From: Thermococcus sp. 18S1
GTDB lineage: Archaea; Methanobacteriota_B; Thermococci; Thermococcales; Thermococcaceae
Assembly (NCBI RefSeq): GCF_012027645.1
Contig: NZ_SNUU01000001.1
Span: forward strand, 1 to 64,000
DNA length: 64,000 bases
Direction of reading: 5' to 3'
The translations under genes and the position numbers were made by a program. This document shows, piece by piece, positions 26,426-36,147 of the stretch. The notes beneath the pieces are model-generated. The model did no database searches, had not been told where the DNA came from, and saw only the letters and a list, made by a program, of their open reading frames with translations. Position 1 is the stretch's first letter; every line of letters starts with the position of its first letter.

Positions 26426-27668
26426 ACTCCACCCACAGCTCCTCCATCGTTTTTCCAAGTTTTGTGAACAGGCCGTTTCTGTAAACGACCTCCCCGTTCA
26501 CCATGACCAGCTCGACATCGCTTCCCCTGGCAGAGTAAACCACATGGGAGTGCGGGTTCTCGCCGGGGAGGAACTGGGCCTTTCTGGCGTTTACAAGGAC
26601 CAGATCCGCAAGGTAACCTGGCTTTATGAGGCCCGCCCTCAGCCCAAGGGCATTTGCACCCCCAACCGTGGCCCAGCGGAAAACCTCCTTCGCAGAGGCG
26701 ACGTCGGTTCTTCTCCTCCAGACCTTGTTCAGAACCGCCGCGAAGCGCATCTCCGTGAACATGTCCATCAGACCCACCGGATTCGGGGAGTCGTTTCCGA
26801 GGGCGATGTTCGTTCCCCCCTCAAAGAGTTCTATTATCGGGGCTATCCTTCCCTCAAGCTTTGCCATGCTCAGGGAGCAATGGACGAGCGTCGCACCGCT
26901 TTTCGCGTAGAGGGAAACCTCTGAATCGCTCAGATAGATGCCGTGGACGCCGATAAGGTTGTCCCCAAGTACACCGGCCCTTTCGAGGTATTCCACGGGA
27001 GAGAGGCCGTAGCGGCGTTTGACCTCCCGCACCTCCCCCATGCTCTGGGAGAGGTGAACGTGAATCAGGGCGTTCCTACCGCGGGCAAACTCACCAATTT
27101 CCCTCATCAGCTCAAGGGACACCGTGTTGGTGGCGTGGGGCGCGAGGGTGGGGGTCACGAGCTCATCCTTCCCCACCCAGTCCTTAAAGAACCTGAAACC
27201 CTCCTCGGGCGCGGCTATGGGGAAGTCAATCGTGTCCATGACGGTCTGGCCGATAAAGGCCCTTATCCCGAGCTCCCGGGCGGCCTTTGCTATTTCGTCG
27301 GCGAAGAAGTAGTGGTCGTTTATCGTCGTCGAACCGTTGGCCAGCGCCTCAGCCATCCCAAGGAGCGCCCAGCGGCGAACGTCCTCTGGTTCCCACTCCA
27401 GCTCCGCGGGCCATATAACATCGCTGAGCCACCTCTCTATGGGCACATCCTCACCAAGGCCCCGGAACTTCGACATGGCGACGTGGGTGTGGGCGTTGAC
27501 CAGGCCTGGCAGGATTATGTAGCCGTCTCCCCCGTAAACTTCATCGACGGCGTATTCACCGACCCTTTCCCGGGGAACGACATCCCGGATGAACCCGTCT
27601 TCCACTATGACCACGACGTTCTCTCTGGCCGACTCGAAGTCAACGGCGGTTCCAACCAATGCTCTCAT
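26412..27668 (-). CDS. mtaD: Amidohydrolase of the MTA/SAH (5'-deoxyadenosine) deaminase family
   Basis: 418 residues, typical length. Metal-dependent deaminase of the TRZ/ATZ group, acting on methylthioadenosine, S-adenosylhomocysteine or a related adenosine. Metal-site motifs are seen: [30 protein letters not shown] and [10 protein letters not shown]. The C-terminal strand TLGKTME closes the composite beta-sandwich. A ribosome site GGTGAG precedes ATG 27,668. Substrate range within the family cannot be fixed from sequence alone, so the symbol is provisional. Confidence 0.87.
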   Translation of the reverse strand: MRALVGTAVDFESARENVVVIVEDGFIRDVVPRERVGEYAVDEVYGGDGYIILPGLVNAHTHVAMSKFRGLGEDVPIERWLSDVIWPAELEWEPEDVRRWALLGMAEALANGSTTINDHYFFADEIAKAARELGIRAFIGQTVMDTIDFPIAAPEEGFRFFKDWVGKDELVTPTLAPHATNTVSLELMREIGEFARGRNALIHVHLSQSMGEVREVKRRYGLSPVEYLERAGVLGDNLIGVHGIYLSDSEVSLYAKSGATLVHCSLSMAKLEGRIAPIIELFEGGTNIALGNDSPNPVGLMDMFTEMRFAAVLNKVWRRRTDVASAKEVFRWATVGGANALGLRAGLIKPGYLADLVLVNARKAQFLPGENPHSHVVYSARGSDVELVMVNGEVVYRNGLFTKLGKTMEELWVEFRPS

Positions 27669-27697
27669 AGGCTCACCGGGGGAAGTTGATTCGCGGA

Positions 27698-27706
27698 AAT
27701 TATAAG
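27698..27706 (-). promoter_or_regulatory. TATA box of the deaminase gene
   Basis: Read on the minus strand, CTTATAATT lies about 30 bp before ATG 27,668, a normal archaeal spacing. Confidence 0.55.
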
Positions 27707-27714
27707 GTTTCGCG

Positions 27715-29691
27715 TTACCTCTCCTCCAGTCTGGCCGCTATCCACGCAAGGAGGAGTATAAAGACCATTCCGGCGACAAAGGAACCGGCCACGTATGGGA
27801 GCTTTCCCTCAGGGGATATCCCGGTTTTTGCCTCATCCCCACAAGTGGTGTTTGAGGTAACAGGGACAGTCACCACCTTGGTAACCACCTCCGGCTCACA
27901 GGTCGTGTTGGTGCCGTTTCCGAACGTCGTTGCGTTCCCTGGGGCAGGGGGTGTGGGGACATCCTCCGCAGTATCAGCACTGGAGGTGGGCTGCGGGCCC
28001 ACGACTATTCGGGTCGAGTTGTAGAACACATTACCAGCACTCTCAACGCCGGCGGTTATCGTGTACTCCCCCGGGGCCAGGGGGACTATCTCCATTGAGT
28101 ACGTCCTGCTCTCCCCGGCGCCAAGACTGTCGCTTCCCCTCAACCACTTCCCGTTAATCGTGAAGTTCCTGGCGATGACGGCGAAGCCTTCGGGCAGGGC
28201 AACTGTGATGTTGAAGGGCAGACCTGTGTTGCCTGTGTTCGTCACGGTGATGTTCAACGGGATACCAGTCCCGACGGTTCCGTTCAGGGCCTTCACCGCG
28301 ACCGCGTATTTAACCTCAGCATTCCCTACGTGCACAACCCTCCTCTCCGAGGTGAACGTCATCTCTCCCATCCCGTAGCAGGAGAGGTCGTAGGGTGCGT
28401 GCCCGACGATGGCCACGTCGCCAAGGGTGAGGTTGCCCGCCTTCACCGGAACGATGGTCATGGAAAACTCAACCCTACCCCCTTTCGGGATGGTCGGGAT
28501 GTATTCCGGATAGTCACCGAGGATTCTAAAGCCCGATGTGAAGTTCGGGATCACCTCAATGTACCGTACCTCCCCGGGGCCGGTGTTCGTTATCACGACC
28601 CTCGCCTCGAAGGGCTGCAGCTGTGTTGCATTGTCGGGCGCGTCGAGGGAGACGTTAAGCATGGCCGCATCGCCGGGCTCAGGAACATCTGCGTCATTGA
28701 GAAAGGCAACGATGCGGAGCTCCCGCGTGCCCCCGCTCAGTTTGGTGTCCGTTGCGCCCAGAAGGAGGCCGCCATAGTATATTCCGGACGAAACGTTACC
28801 TGCGTAAACGAAGCCTGAACGCAGAACCCTGCCGCAGGGGTTTCTTATCGAGACGTATCCACCGTCATCGAGCACTTTCTCCACGCGGATGATGTACTGA
28901 CCGAGCTTTTCCGTCTTGCCCTCACTGAGCCAGCCCTCAAAGGACGGAAGGACGTCCACATCGAGATAAGCGCCCCTGAGCCTTAAACGCACCTTCAAAT
29001 ACTCGGAGCCCACGAGGTCGCCCACGTTTATTACCAATCCATCCACTTCTATCGTGTCCCCGGGTTCTGCCAGATACCTCTTCTTGTTTACAAAAACCTC
29101 AACGATCTCCTCAAGCTCACCTCCCCGCGAGGTCACGGTGTAGTTGCCGAATTCCACGAACCATCCTCCCACCCGAACAGCCCTGCCCCTCTTGAGATAG
29201 CCTTCGAAGAGAACCGGCATTGGGGTGGCAGATATCCGAAGGTTCCCGATGGATGCGTCTTTACCCTGTGTGAGGGTGAGTTCAGCTGATCCATCCCCAA
29301 GAGAAACCTTCAGAGTGGCTGTCTTCTCATCAACGGACTCCAAAACCACCCTGTAGCGCCCAAAGAGCACCTCTTCCCCTTCCAGGAGGTACGGGAAGCG
29401 GTAAGAGACGTTGAGATACATGGAGTCCCCTGAGTAGATGCCCCCATGAAAGTCAAACTCGCGGTCATTCCACGCGAGACTCTCCCCAACGTGAAGGACA
29501 CTCATACCGGTGGAATAGCCCCCAGGGTACACCAGCACCGAACCGTCATCCAACGATACGTCACCAACCCGCACTTCCCCTGTCCCGGGATCTATGGTGA
29601 ATGGATAGCTGAACCAGCCGGTTATTGAAGAATCCGCCGATACGCCGGGAAGAAGAAGCACAACGAAGACCAGGATAATGAGTTTTTTCAC
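27715..29691 (-). CDS. Secreted, C-terminally anchored CARDB/S-layer-like protein at the end of the archaellum operon
   Basis: About 658 residues. GTG 29,691 overlaps the arlJ stop (GTGA), so the two are coupled; it gives the signal peptide VKKLIILVFVVLLLPGVSA. The body is beta-rich. Its C-terminal half has two CARDB/NEW3-like repeats (VVITNTGPGEVRYIEVIPNF; ITVTNTGNTGLPFNITVALP), then a Ser/Thr/Pro stalk with NTT sequons and a C-terminal membrane span (VAGSFVAGMVFILLLAWIA). Position suggests a surface protein that helps the archaellum cross or anchor in the cell envelope. That role is inferred; the family is not named. Confidence 0.8.
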   Translation of the reverse strand: MKKLIILVFVVLLLPGVSADSSITGWFSYPFTIDPGTGEVRVGDVSLDDGSVLVYPGGYSTGMSVLHVGESLAWNDREFDFHGGIYSGDSMYLNVSYRFPYLLEGEEVLFGRYRVVLESVDEKTATLKVSLGDGSAELTLTQGKDASIGNLRISATPMPVLFEGYLKRGRAVRVGGWFVEFGNYTVTSRGGELEEIVEVFVNKKRYLAEPGDTIEVDGLVINVGDLVGSEYLKVRLRLRGAYLDVDVLPSFEGWLSEGKTEKLGQYIIRVEKVLDDGGYVSIRNPCGRVLRSGFVYAGNVSSGIYYGGLLLGATDTKLSGGTRELRIVAFLNDADVPEPGDAAMLNVSLDAPDNATQLQPFEARVVITNTGPGEVRYIEVIPNFTSGFRILGDYPEYIPTIPKGGRVEFSMTIVPVKAGNLTLGDVAIVGHAPYDLSCYGMGEMTFTSERRVVHVGNAEVKYAVAVKALNGTVGTGIPLNITVTNTGNTGLPFNITVALPEGFAVIARNFTINGKWLRGSDSLGAGESRTYSMEIVPLAPGEYTITAGVESAGNVFYNSTRIVVGPQPTSSADTAEDVPTPPAPGNATTFGNGTNTTCEPEVVTKVVTVPVTSNTTCGDEAKTGISPEGKLPYVAGSFVAGMVFILLLAWIAARLEER

Positions 29692-31406
29692 AGCATCACC
29701 CCCAGAGATCCGGTCAGGACCCCGACTAAGGAGGAGAAGGTCATCATCTTGCCCATGACCACAGTACCGAGGTACTGGCCGATGGCGGAGAGCCATACCA
29801 GCACGACGAAGTAGTAAACGGTGATTCCCACATGCCCCCCATCTGCAAACTTTATCGAAAGGGCAGAGATGAGGGAATGGACGAGGAGGATAAGTATCAA
29901 AATGTACTCCGTCAGCTCCAGCCCCGCCTTCGACGGCACGAAGATTATGCTCTGAAGGAGATCGCTCTGAATGGGCAGGTTGGAGAACAGTTGGTTCATG
30001 TAAACGGCGACCTGGAAGGCGGAGGCCACGGAGAAGGCAAATGCGCCCGTCACACCGTAGATAACACCCCTAAAGCTGGCTACCGTCTGTGCACGCTTCC
30101 GTCTGAGCCTGATGAGCCGTTCAAAGTTTCGTGAGATGACCATTCCAACGTAGTCCGGCTCGGCGCCCAGCTTTATACTCTTGTTGAATATCTCCGAAAA
30201 CATACCTATCAGCCAGCTTCCGGTGTCAATCGTGAAGTAGCGCCATGACCTGTCGTTACTTATCCTCATCGACACCCTGCGGTAGAGGTTTCTTATGTCC
30301 CGTGTGAGGACGCCGAAGTCGTGGGCGCTCAGATACTTGAGGACGAGCGGAAGGGCTGCTCCACTAGCCGCAAGGGAAGAGCTCAGGCTTCTCATGAAGG
30401 CGGGAAAGTTCTCATCCTTCAGGAGGATGCTTTTCTCCTCCCTATCCAGAACCTTACCCACGTACATCATGGGGGTCAGACTCACGGCGATCTGGACGAG
30501 AAGCGGGACATCAAAGCGCGGCCGCAGGAGGAGCACCACCGCGATGGAAACCACCAGGCTCCCCCCAAAGGACACCATAGCGGCCTTCAGGAACCTGCCC
30601 CTCCGTTCGGGCGTCATAGCGTATTCCGCCCATATCCTGTCCTCGGGCATCTTGTATTTTATAACCAGCATTATACCGATCTCCGTTGCCAGGACGAGGA
30701 CGAACATGAAAGCGCTCAGGCTGACTATATCCTGTCCGGTTAGTATCGGTCCGATGATGATGAACGTGACCATGAAAACGACGGATATGATGAGGGATGA
30801 GTACACCTCCTTGAAGACGTCGAGGTCGTAGAGGGCACCCTCGTAGAAGGTCTCGTAGTCATCCATGACGGTCTTCTGCTCCTGAAGGAGGTACTCCTTG
30901 AAGTCAACACCGCTGTCCAGGGAGTAAGCCAGCCTGTCAAGGAAGTCTGCGAAGACCTTGCTGGGCGTCCTCCGGGCAAGGAACCTCAGGGCATCGGGCA
31001 TTCCCCTGTGGAGTCTGGCTATCAGGTAGTAAACCTTCTTCATGTCGCTCGCTATCGGCTCCAGAATCTTCTCGGTGGCCAGATTCCAGATGAGCTCACT
31101 CCTGCTAACGTCACTCGTCGAGAGTACCGCAAAATACGTTGCAAAATACGGTATCTTCGAGTTTATCTGGACTTTCCTGCCGCTGACCTTGGCGTAGGGA
31201 TATCCTATGGCGTAGAGGAGTGGGAGGAGGGGGATGGCGTAGAGGGCGAAGAGAACCGTCCTCGACAGGGACGCGAAATTTCGGAGGGCCGAGACCGCCA
31301 CAAAGAGTACCACCGCCCCCACAAGACTGGGAAGAAGCACCTTCCGGAGGTACTCGCGCATGGTGACGCCCGACTGCACCAGGATTCCCGCCTTTTCCCC
31401 CACCAT
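29688..31406 (-). CDS. arlJ: Archaellum membrane platform protein ArlJ (FlaJ)
   Basis: About 572 residues, polytopic, of the TadC/GspF-like family. Hydrophobic segments at the N-terminus (LVGAVVLFVAVSAL), middle (SLIISVVFMVTFIIIGPIL; GGSLVVSIAVVLLL) and C-terminus (LILILLVHSLISAL) flank large cytoplasmic loops, as expected for the motor platform. Gene order, directly after arlI, fixes the identity. ATG 31,406 is preferred (GAGGTG 6 nt upstream) over ATG 31,412. Confidence 0.95.
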   Translation of the reverse strand: MVGEKAGILVQSGVTMREYLRKVLLPSLVGAVVLFVAVSALRNFASLSRTVLFALYAIPLLPLLYAIGYPYAKVSGRKVQINSKIPYFATYFAVLSTSDVSRSELIWNLATEKILEPIASDMKKVYYLIARLHRGMPDALRFLARRTPSKVFADFLDRLAYSLDSGVDFKEYLLQEQKTVMDDYETFYEGALYDLDVFKEVYSSLIISVVFMVTFIIIGPILTGQDIVSLSAFMFVLVLATEIGIMLVIKYKMPEDRIWAEYAMTPERRGRFLKAAMVSFGGSLVVSIAVVLLLRPRFDVPLLVQIAVSLTPMMYVGKVLDREEKSILLKDENFPAFMRSLSSSLAASGAALPLVLKYLSAHDFGVLTRDIRNLYRRVSMRISNDRSWRYFTIDTGSWLIGMFSEIFNKSIKLGAEPDYVGMVISRNFERLIRLRRKRAQTVASFRGVIYGVTGAFAFSVASAFQVAVYMNQLFSNLPIQSDLLQSIIFVPSKAGLELTEYILILILLVHSLISALSIKFADGGHVGITVYYFVVLVWLSAIGQYLGTVVMGKMMTFSSLVGVLTGSLGVML

Positions 31407-31416
31407 CCCCATCACC

Positions 31417-33045
31417 TCACAGCCTGAAGCTCAGCCCCTCTATTCCCTTCTCATAGAACGCCCTTATCTCGCGGTGGACATCGTGGTAGTTGGTTATCCC
31501 CAGCTCGGCCATCCTCTTGATTATTCTCGCCCTCAGAAAGAGCTCGTTGTATATCTCCTTGGGATCCTCGTAGCCGGCAACTTCAGCAATCTTCCTCTCC
31601 AGGATGTAAGAGTTGTTCATTCCGCGGAAGATGTGCCTGTCCGTCACCGAGTCCCACTCGAAGACGTTCCTCGTCGCGACACCGCCCAGCTCCTCGTAGT
31701 AACCCTCAATCTCAACGACGCTCAGAACCCTCCTCAGGAACCTGCCGCGGACGTAAACCGCCTGCTGAAAGAGGGCTATGTTGAGATTGTCTATGAACGT
31801 CACGGGGATGTTTATCGGCGAGCCGGTGAAACGCTGTATCATCTTCCTGACATCGCCCGCGTGGAACGTCGCCATAACAGGGTGACCCGTCTGCATCGCC
31901 TGAAATGCTATGGCACCCTCTGCTCCACGTATCTCACCGACAACTATGTAGTTCGGCCTTGAACGCAGTGCCGCCTTCAGGAGGTCAAAGAGCGTAACCC
32001 TGCTCTCCTCCGGCCCGCGCTCCCTGGTGGTGAGCCTCTGCCAGTTCTTGTGCGGAACGACGACCTCGGGGGTGTCCTCGGCGGTGTAGATTTTAGCGTC
32101 TGGTTTGATGAACGGGATGATTGAATTGAGCGTCGTGGTCTTTCCACTCGCCGTCTCGCCGCAGACGAAGATGCTCATGCCGTACTCGAGGGCAAGCCAG
32201 AGATAGGCAGCAACCTCCGCCGAGAATGTGTTCCACTTAACGAGCTGGACGACGCTCAGCGGCGTCGCCGAGAACTTACGGATAGTTGCGCTCGGGCCCT
32301 GTATACTGACATCTGGAGAGTAGATTATGTTGATACGCGAGCCATCCGGCAGGGTTCCGTCAACAATCGGGTTCTTATCGCTGACGGGCCTTCCCATCCT
32401 CTCGCTGAGGTTCTTGAAGTAGTCCGCCAGGCGGAGGTTATCGCCGAAGGTTATGTTGGTCTCCATCGCGTCGAATATCTTGTGGATGAGGGAGACGTAG
32501 TTGGCACCGATGATGTGGATATCCTCGATGTACGGGTCGCGCATGAGGGGCTCGAGGGGACCGATTCCCACTATATCCCTCTTGAGGAGATAGCGGAACT
32601 TCATTATCTCCTGGGGGGTAAACGAGGTCTTTTTCCTGAAGGGGAGGCCCCTGGAGAGTTTTGAAACCGCATCATCAATCAGCTCATCCAGAAAGCGCTC
32701 GAACTCTTCGCTGTCCTCTGGTATCTTCCTTTGGGGGGCAAGCTCGAGAATTTTGTCCTTGAGAATCTCGTATTTTGCCTCCTCCTCAGGGCCAGATATT
32801 CTGGGCTCCACAACCAGGTACCGCCTCTCGGTATGCATGTCCCCGTAAATGTGGATGAATATCGGATCGCCCACCGGGTATATTATGTTGGGGTACTTGA
32901 TGTCCCCCATGTCACGGGTTATTTGCGGATGGAAATCGGGGAGCTTACCCGTTCTCTTCATAAAGCTGTCTATATACGCCTTTAAATGAGGGTTTCGGGC
33001 AACGGCCATGTCCAGAGTGTCGCTGACGTCCTTCTTAACCGGCAT
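31417..33045 (-). CDS. arlI: Archaellum motor ATPase ArlI (FlaI)
   Basis: 542 residues, of the GspE/PilT secretion ATPase family. It powers assembly and rotation of the archaellum. Motifs: Walker A GETASGKTTT, Asp box YTAEDTPEVVVPH, Walker B region NYIVVGEIRGAEG and His box MATFHAGD. It begins 1 bp after the arlH stop with GGTGG upstream. Nothing unusual in length or motifs. Confidence 0.96.
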   Translation of the reverse strand: MPVKKDVSDTLDMAVARNPHLKAYIDSFMKRTGKLPDFHPQITRDMGDIKYPNIIYPVGDPIFIHIYGDMHTERRYLVVEPRISGPEEEAKYEILKDKILELAPQRKIPEDSEEFERFLDELIDDAVSKLSRGLPFRKKTSFTPQEIMKFRYLLKRDIVGIGPLEPLMRDPYIEDIHIIGANYVSLIHKIFDAMETNITFGDNLRLADYFKNLSERMGRPVSDKNPIVDGTLPDGSRINIIYSPDVSIQGPSATIRKFSATPLSVVQLVKWNTFSAEVAAYLWLALEYGMSIFVCGETASGKTTTLNSIIPFIKPDAKIYTAEDTPEVVVPHKNWQRLTTRERGPEESRVTLFDLLKAALRSRPNYIVVGEIRGAEGAIAFQAMQTGHPVMATFHAGDVRKMIQRFTGSPINIPVTFIDNLNIALFQQAVYVRGRFLRRVLSVVEIEGYYEELGGVATRNVFEWDSVTDRHIFRGMNNSYILERKIAEVAGYEDPKEIYNELFLRARIIKRMAELGITNYHDVHREIRAFYEKGIEGLSFRL

Positions 33046-33046
33046 C

Positions 33047-33742
33047 TCATACCACCGCAGCTATCTCGACAATGAACCCCACCCTGGGCTCCACTCTGAA
33101 CGGGATTATCTTCTGAAAGATCCCCGGGGCGTTGTTGTATTTCACGATGGTTGCTGAGTTCTTCAGGTCACCTCCGAAGACCTTCACGCTGAGCCGTATC
33201 AGCATGGTGGAAGCTTCTTCAAACACCCTCAGCGCGTCAGATCCGATGTCGGATGGATTCACCGTCAGAACTATGGCCTTTCCCAGGGCACTGACCCTCT
33301 TGAGATGGAGTGAGAACTCGCGCGCTTCATCTTCACCGATATCGGACGATAGGAGGGCCGACACGGAGTCAATTATGATCACGTCGGTTTTCCAGAGCCT
33401 CGGCTCTCCAACAAACCGGTTCAGGAATTTCTTCCTCTCGGAGAGCCCAACTAGGAGGGGATAGAGCGACACAAAGAGGAGGCGTCTTTTTATCAGCTCG
33501 GGGACTACCCCGTATCCCAGGGATTCCATCTGGTTTATGAACTCCGGTGTGGTGTACTGGCTTGAGACGTAGGTGGCGCTGTGGCCGTTTTTGAGGAAGC
33601 CGTAGAGCAGCCTCTGAGAGAATATGGACTTGCCAGTCCCCCTGTCTCCCTCAACCAGGACTATGCTGCCGGGGGGTATTCCCCCACCAAGACGCCTGTG
33701 GAGCTCGTCGTTGGGTACCCGTATTTCAAGGAGCGACTTCAT
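33047..33742 (-). CDS. arlH: Archaellum RecA-like protein ArlH (FlaH)
   Basis: About 231 residues with a KaiC/RecA-type fold. Walker A is GDRGTGKS and Walker B VIIIDSVSAL. ArlH binds ATP and forms a ring with ArlI and ArlJ. GTG 33,751 would overlap the arlG stop, but ATG 33,742 follows GGTGAGG and starts the conserved MKSLLEI sequence. Confidence 0.94.
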   Translation of the reverse strand: MKSLLEIRVPNDELHRRLGGGIPPGSIVLVEGDRGTGKSIFSQRLLYGFLKNGHSATYVSSQYTTPEFINQMESLGYGVVPELIKRRLLFVSLYPLLVGLSERKKFLNRFVGEPRLWKTDVIIIDSVSALLSSDIGEDEAREFSLHLKRVSALGKAIVLTVNPSDIGSDALRVFEEASTMLIRLSVKVFGGDLKNSATIVKYNNAPGIFQKIIPFRVEPRVGFIVEIAAVV

Positions 33743-33747
33743 TGGCC

Positions 33748-34194
33748 TCACCCTATCCTAAATATAAGTGATCGCCGGTTTCCGCTCTCGGTAACGACCG
33801 TTATCCTGTGGTATCCCGAGGACAGGAAGGACGTGGGCACGTGTATCTCACCAACATCGTAGGGGGCCAGAATGCCCGAAGGTGTGAAGGTCAGGTTTGA
33901 GGGAGGGATTATCACGCCGTCTATCATGACGACAACCGAATCGGGGGTGAATGTGATGGAGGATTTCCCGATGTTCCTCACGTAGAACACGTATGAACCG
34001 CCCGAACTGGGTATGTTCTCGGGATCGTTTATTATCTCGAAGTTCGTTCGCAGGGCCGTGGCCACAGAACTGCCCTTCACCACGATGCCGTCGGAGATAT
34101 CCTGAGTAACCAGATAGAGTCCCCCCGCCACCATTCCCGCCACCAGCAGCGAGGTTATGAAAAGTACCAGTTCCGAAGCCACGGAGCCCGCCAT
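33748..34194 (-). CDS. arlG: Archaellum stator protein ArlG (FlaG)
   Basis: About 148 residues: one N-terminal membrane helix (ASELVLFITSLLVAGMVAGG) then a beta-sandwich domain outside the membrane (SYVFYVRNIGKSSITF, VVVMIDG). ArlG with ArlF anchors the motor to the S-layer. GGAGGG is 6 nt before ATG 34,194; ATG 34,200 touches that site and is less likely. Confidence 0.9.
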   Translation of the reverse strand: MAGSVASELVLFITSLLVAGMVAGGLYLVTQDISDGIVVKGSSVATALRTNFEIINDPENIPSSGGSYVFYVRNIGKSSITFTPDSVVVMIDGVIIPPSNLTFTPSGILAPYDVGEIHVPTSFLSSGYHRITVVTESGNRRSLIFRIG

Positions 34195-34196
34195 CG

Positions 34197-34706
34197 TCAT
34201 CCCTCCACGGGGCAGTACCAGGCACTGCCGATCACCCTTGGCGAACCGTTGGTTCGGTTGCCGACCCACTCCCATTTGACCTTGAGGGCGCATCCCACCT
34301 CCGTGCTGATAACGAGTGAATGAACCTCCAGCTCGACTTTGGGAATGTTCTGCACCGTCACAGCCATGGAGCCCCCGGGAAGGAGGTACTCATCCCCGGA
34401 TATCAGCACCGCCGAGTCGTCGAGCCGGCCGTCGTAGATGAAGGCCCACCTGGTCGGGGAGAGGGTGGCCCCCTCGTTGGTCAGGTTGAACGTTATGTCA
34501 TAAACTATCACAGTGCCATCCGTCGTGTAGTTGTACGATGACAGAGCCAGCTCGGCGGTCTTCGCACGGAGCACCATCTGGTTGTAGTCCTCGCCGGCCT
34601 CGTGGATCATGGAGTAAGCACTCTCCCCTGAGGTGTAGAGCAGCCCAAAGGAAACCAGCGCTGCCGTGACTATTACCGCGAAGGCCGCAGGAACGCTGAG
34701 TCCCAT
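34197..34706 (-). CDS. arlF: Archaellum stator protein ArlF (FlaF)
   Basis: 169 residues. An N-terminal helix (MGLSVPAAFAVIVTAALVSFG) precedes a beta-sandwich domain (IVYDITFNLTNEGATLSP). ArlF domains bind the S-layer in studied archaea. Order between arlD and arlG supports the assignment, and the two small stator proteins are distinguished here by the MG(L/F)SVPA-type start. Confidence 0.9.
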   Translation of the reverse strand: MGLSVPAAFAVIVTAALVSFGLLYTSGESAYSMIHEAGEDYNQMVLRAKTAELALSSYNYTTDGTVIVYDITFNLTNEGATLSPTRWAFIYDGRLDDSAVLISGDEYLLPGGSMAVTVQNIPKVELEVHSLVISTEVGCALKVKWEWVGNRTNGSPRVIGSAWYCPVEG

Positions 34707-34715
34707 GGGGATCCC

Positions 34716-35597
34716 CTAAACCCCGTACATATCGTCCAGCACCTTTCCGATTAGTCTCATCTCCCTCTCCACCGCGTCCAGTACCTCCCTGGTTATTCTG
34801 ACCCCTCTCAGCCTTTCAATGAAGAGCAGGGACACCAGGTGGTCCTGGATGGTGAGCCTCTCGTCCGGTCTCCAGTCAGGTTCCCTGTGGTGCGGCCTTA
34901 TACCCGCCGCGTACCTGAGCAGGGTGTTGAGCACCCCCTCCGATATCCAGCCTATCGAGTAATAGAACTCCAGCACGTTCTCGAGGTTCTGCATTCCCAC
35001 GCGGTCAATGAGAAAGCCGAGCCACTTCAGGGCCATCATAGTAGAGACCATGTCGTTCGGTATCCTCTCAAGCCGGGCAGGGGTGCTGGGGGCGCTTATC
35101 AGAACATCCCTAATATCGGGAGGTATCTCAAATCCCCTCTCCATAGGCATAACCTCCGCAGTTCTGGGGGTAGCGGTATTCAGGGGCACGGAAACATCGC
35201 CCGCAGGCTCACTGATGGGAGACCCCTTGCTGACTTTTGTGGCAATACCCGCACCATTCGTCTCGAAGGCTTCGCCTGTCGGGGTCCCCCCTCCTGGCTC
35301 CTGTGATACTCCCCCAAACGTCCGCTGATTACTGGAATCACCAGAAAGGCCCATCAGGTGGTTGCGTATCTCCTCGAGGTAACGACCGATCTCATCAACA
35401 CGGCTGTCGAGCTTCGAGATCCTCTCCAGCTGGCCCGCGTAGGTCTGGAGCACCCTGTCGACTATTTTATCGACCTGCTCGGGGGTGAGTATGTCCCTCT
35501 TCTTCATGAGCCTCTCCTTCAGGTCATCAACCAGGAAGTTCGGCACCTTTCCCCTCAGGCGCTTCAGTTTTTCGTCAATCTCGATCTCGGTGATCAT
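34716..35597 (-). CDS. arlD: Archaellum ring component ArlD/E (FlaD/E)
   Basis: 293 residues. A helical N-terminus (RLMKKRDILTPEQVDKIVDR; coiled coil around SRVDEIGRYLEEI) and a low-complexity linker lead to the conserved FlaD/E domain. That domain has the words ALKWLGFLIDRVG, LEFYYSIGWISEGVLNTLLRY and DHLVSLLFIERLRG. Euryarchaeal ArlC/D/E form the cytoplasmic ring that links the motor to chemotaxis. It starts in the arlC stop (ATGA). Confidence 0.94.
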   Translation of the reverse strand: MITEIEIDEKLKRLRGKVPNFLVDDLKERLMKKRDILTPEQVDKIVDRVLQTYAGQLERISKLDSRVDEIGRYLEEIRNHLMGLSGDSSNQRTFGGVSQEPGGGTPTGEAFETNGAGIATKVSKGSPISEPAGDVSVPLNTATPRTAEVMPMERGFEIPPDIRDVLISAPSTPARLERIPNDMVSTMMALKWLGFLIDRVGMQNLENVLEFYYSIGWISEGVLNTLLRYAAGIRPHHREPDWRPDERLTIQDHLVSLLFIERLRGVRITREVLDAVEREMRLIGKVLDDMYGV

Positions 35598-36100
35598 AGG
35601 CCTCCCTCCGAAAGGACGTCATATATGAGGTCATCGAGATCCACACCATCAACCACGAGAAGCTTCATGTCAGCCTTTATGTGAGCAATCTCGGTCTTCA
35701 GACTCTCAATCTCCTCACTCAGCTCCTGAATCTCGCCCAACAGGGGGTTAGCAGAGTCGACATCTTTAAACGGGTTGATCTGCTGTGATACAACCTCGTA
35801 GAGGACCATGACATCCTTTATAACACGATCAAGGCGCTCTATCTCTTCCCTGAGCTCATTAATCTGGGACTTGAGGGTGTCGATACTCACCTTTATCCTC
35901 GGGATATCGTTTTCAATCTCATTCACACGGGTCATGACCTGGGTCAGGAGCTCCTCTTCCTCGTTTTCCCCGGTGACAGGCTCTTCAAGGACCTCCTCCT
36001 GAAGCTCATCCAGCGTTATTATTTCCCTGTTATCCCCGGGATCCGCCGAATCCCCCCCGTTTTTCTTTTTGAATTTATTTTTGAGGTACGAAAACGACAT
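35594..36100 (-). CDS. arlC: Archaellum ring component ArlC (FlaC)
   Basis: About 168 residues, mostly coiled coil (TRVNEIENDIPRIKVSID, REEIERLDRVIKDVMVLYE), matching the FlaC family. ATG 36,100 after GGTGATC is preferred to an upstream in-frame extension that would run into arlB. It lies 47 bp after arlB and is coupled to arlD. Confidence 0.9.
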   Translation of the reverse strand: MSFSYLKNKFKKKNGGDSADPGDNREIITLDELQEEVLEEPVTGENEEEELLTQVMTRVNEIENDIPRIKVSIDTLKSQINELREEIERLDRVIKDVMVLYEVVSQQINPFKDVDSANPLLGEIQELSEEIESLKTEIAHIKADMKLLVVDGVDLDDLIYDVLSEGGL

Positions 36101-36147
36101 CCCGATCACCCGCGAGGAGAGTTGTGGAAAAAGGAAAGGTGGGACCT

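Noticed and set aside
26943-27689. Open frame of 248 codons on the plus strand
   Set aside because: Antisense to the deaminase gene, which has intact metal-site motifs.
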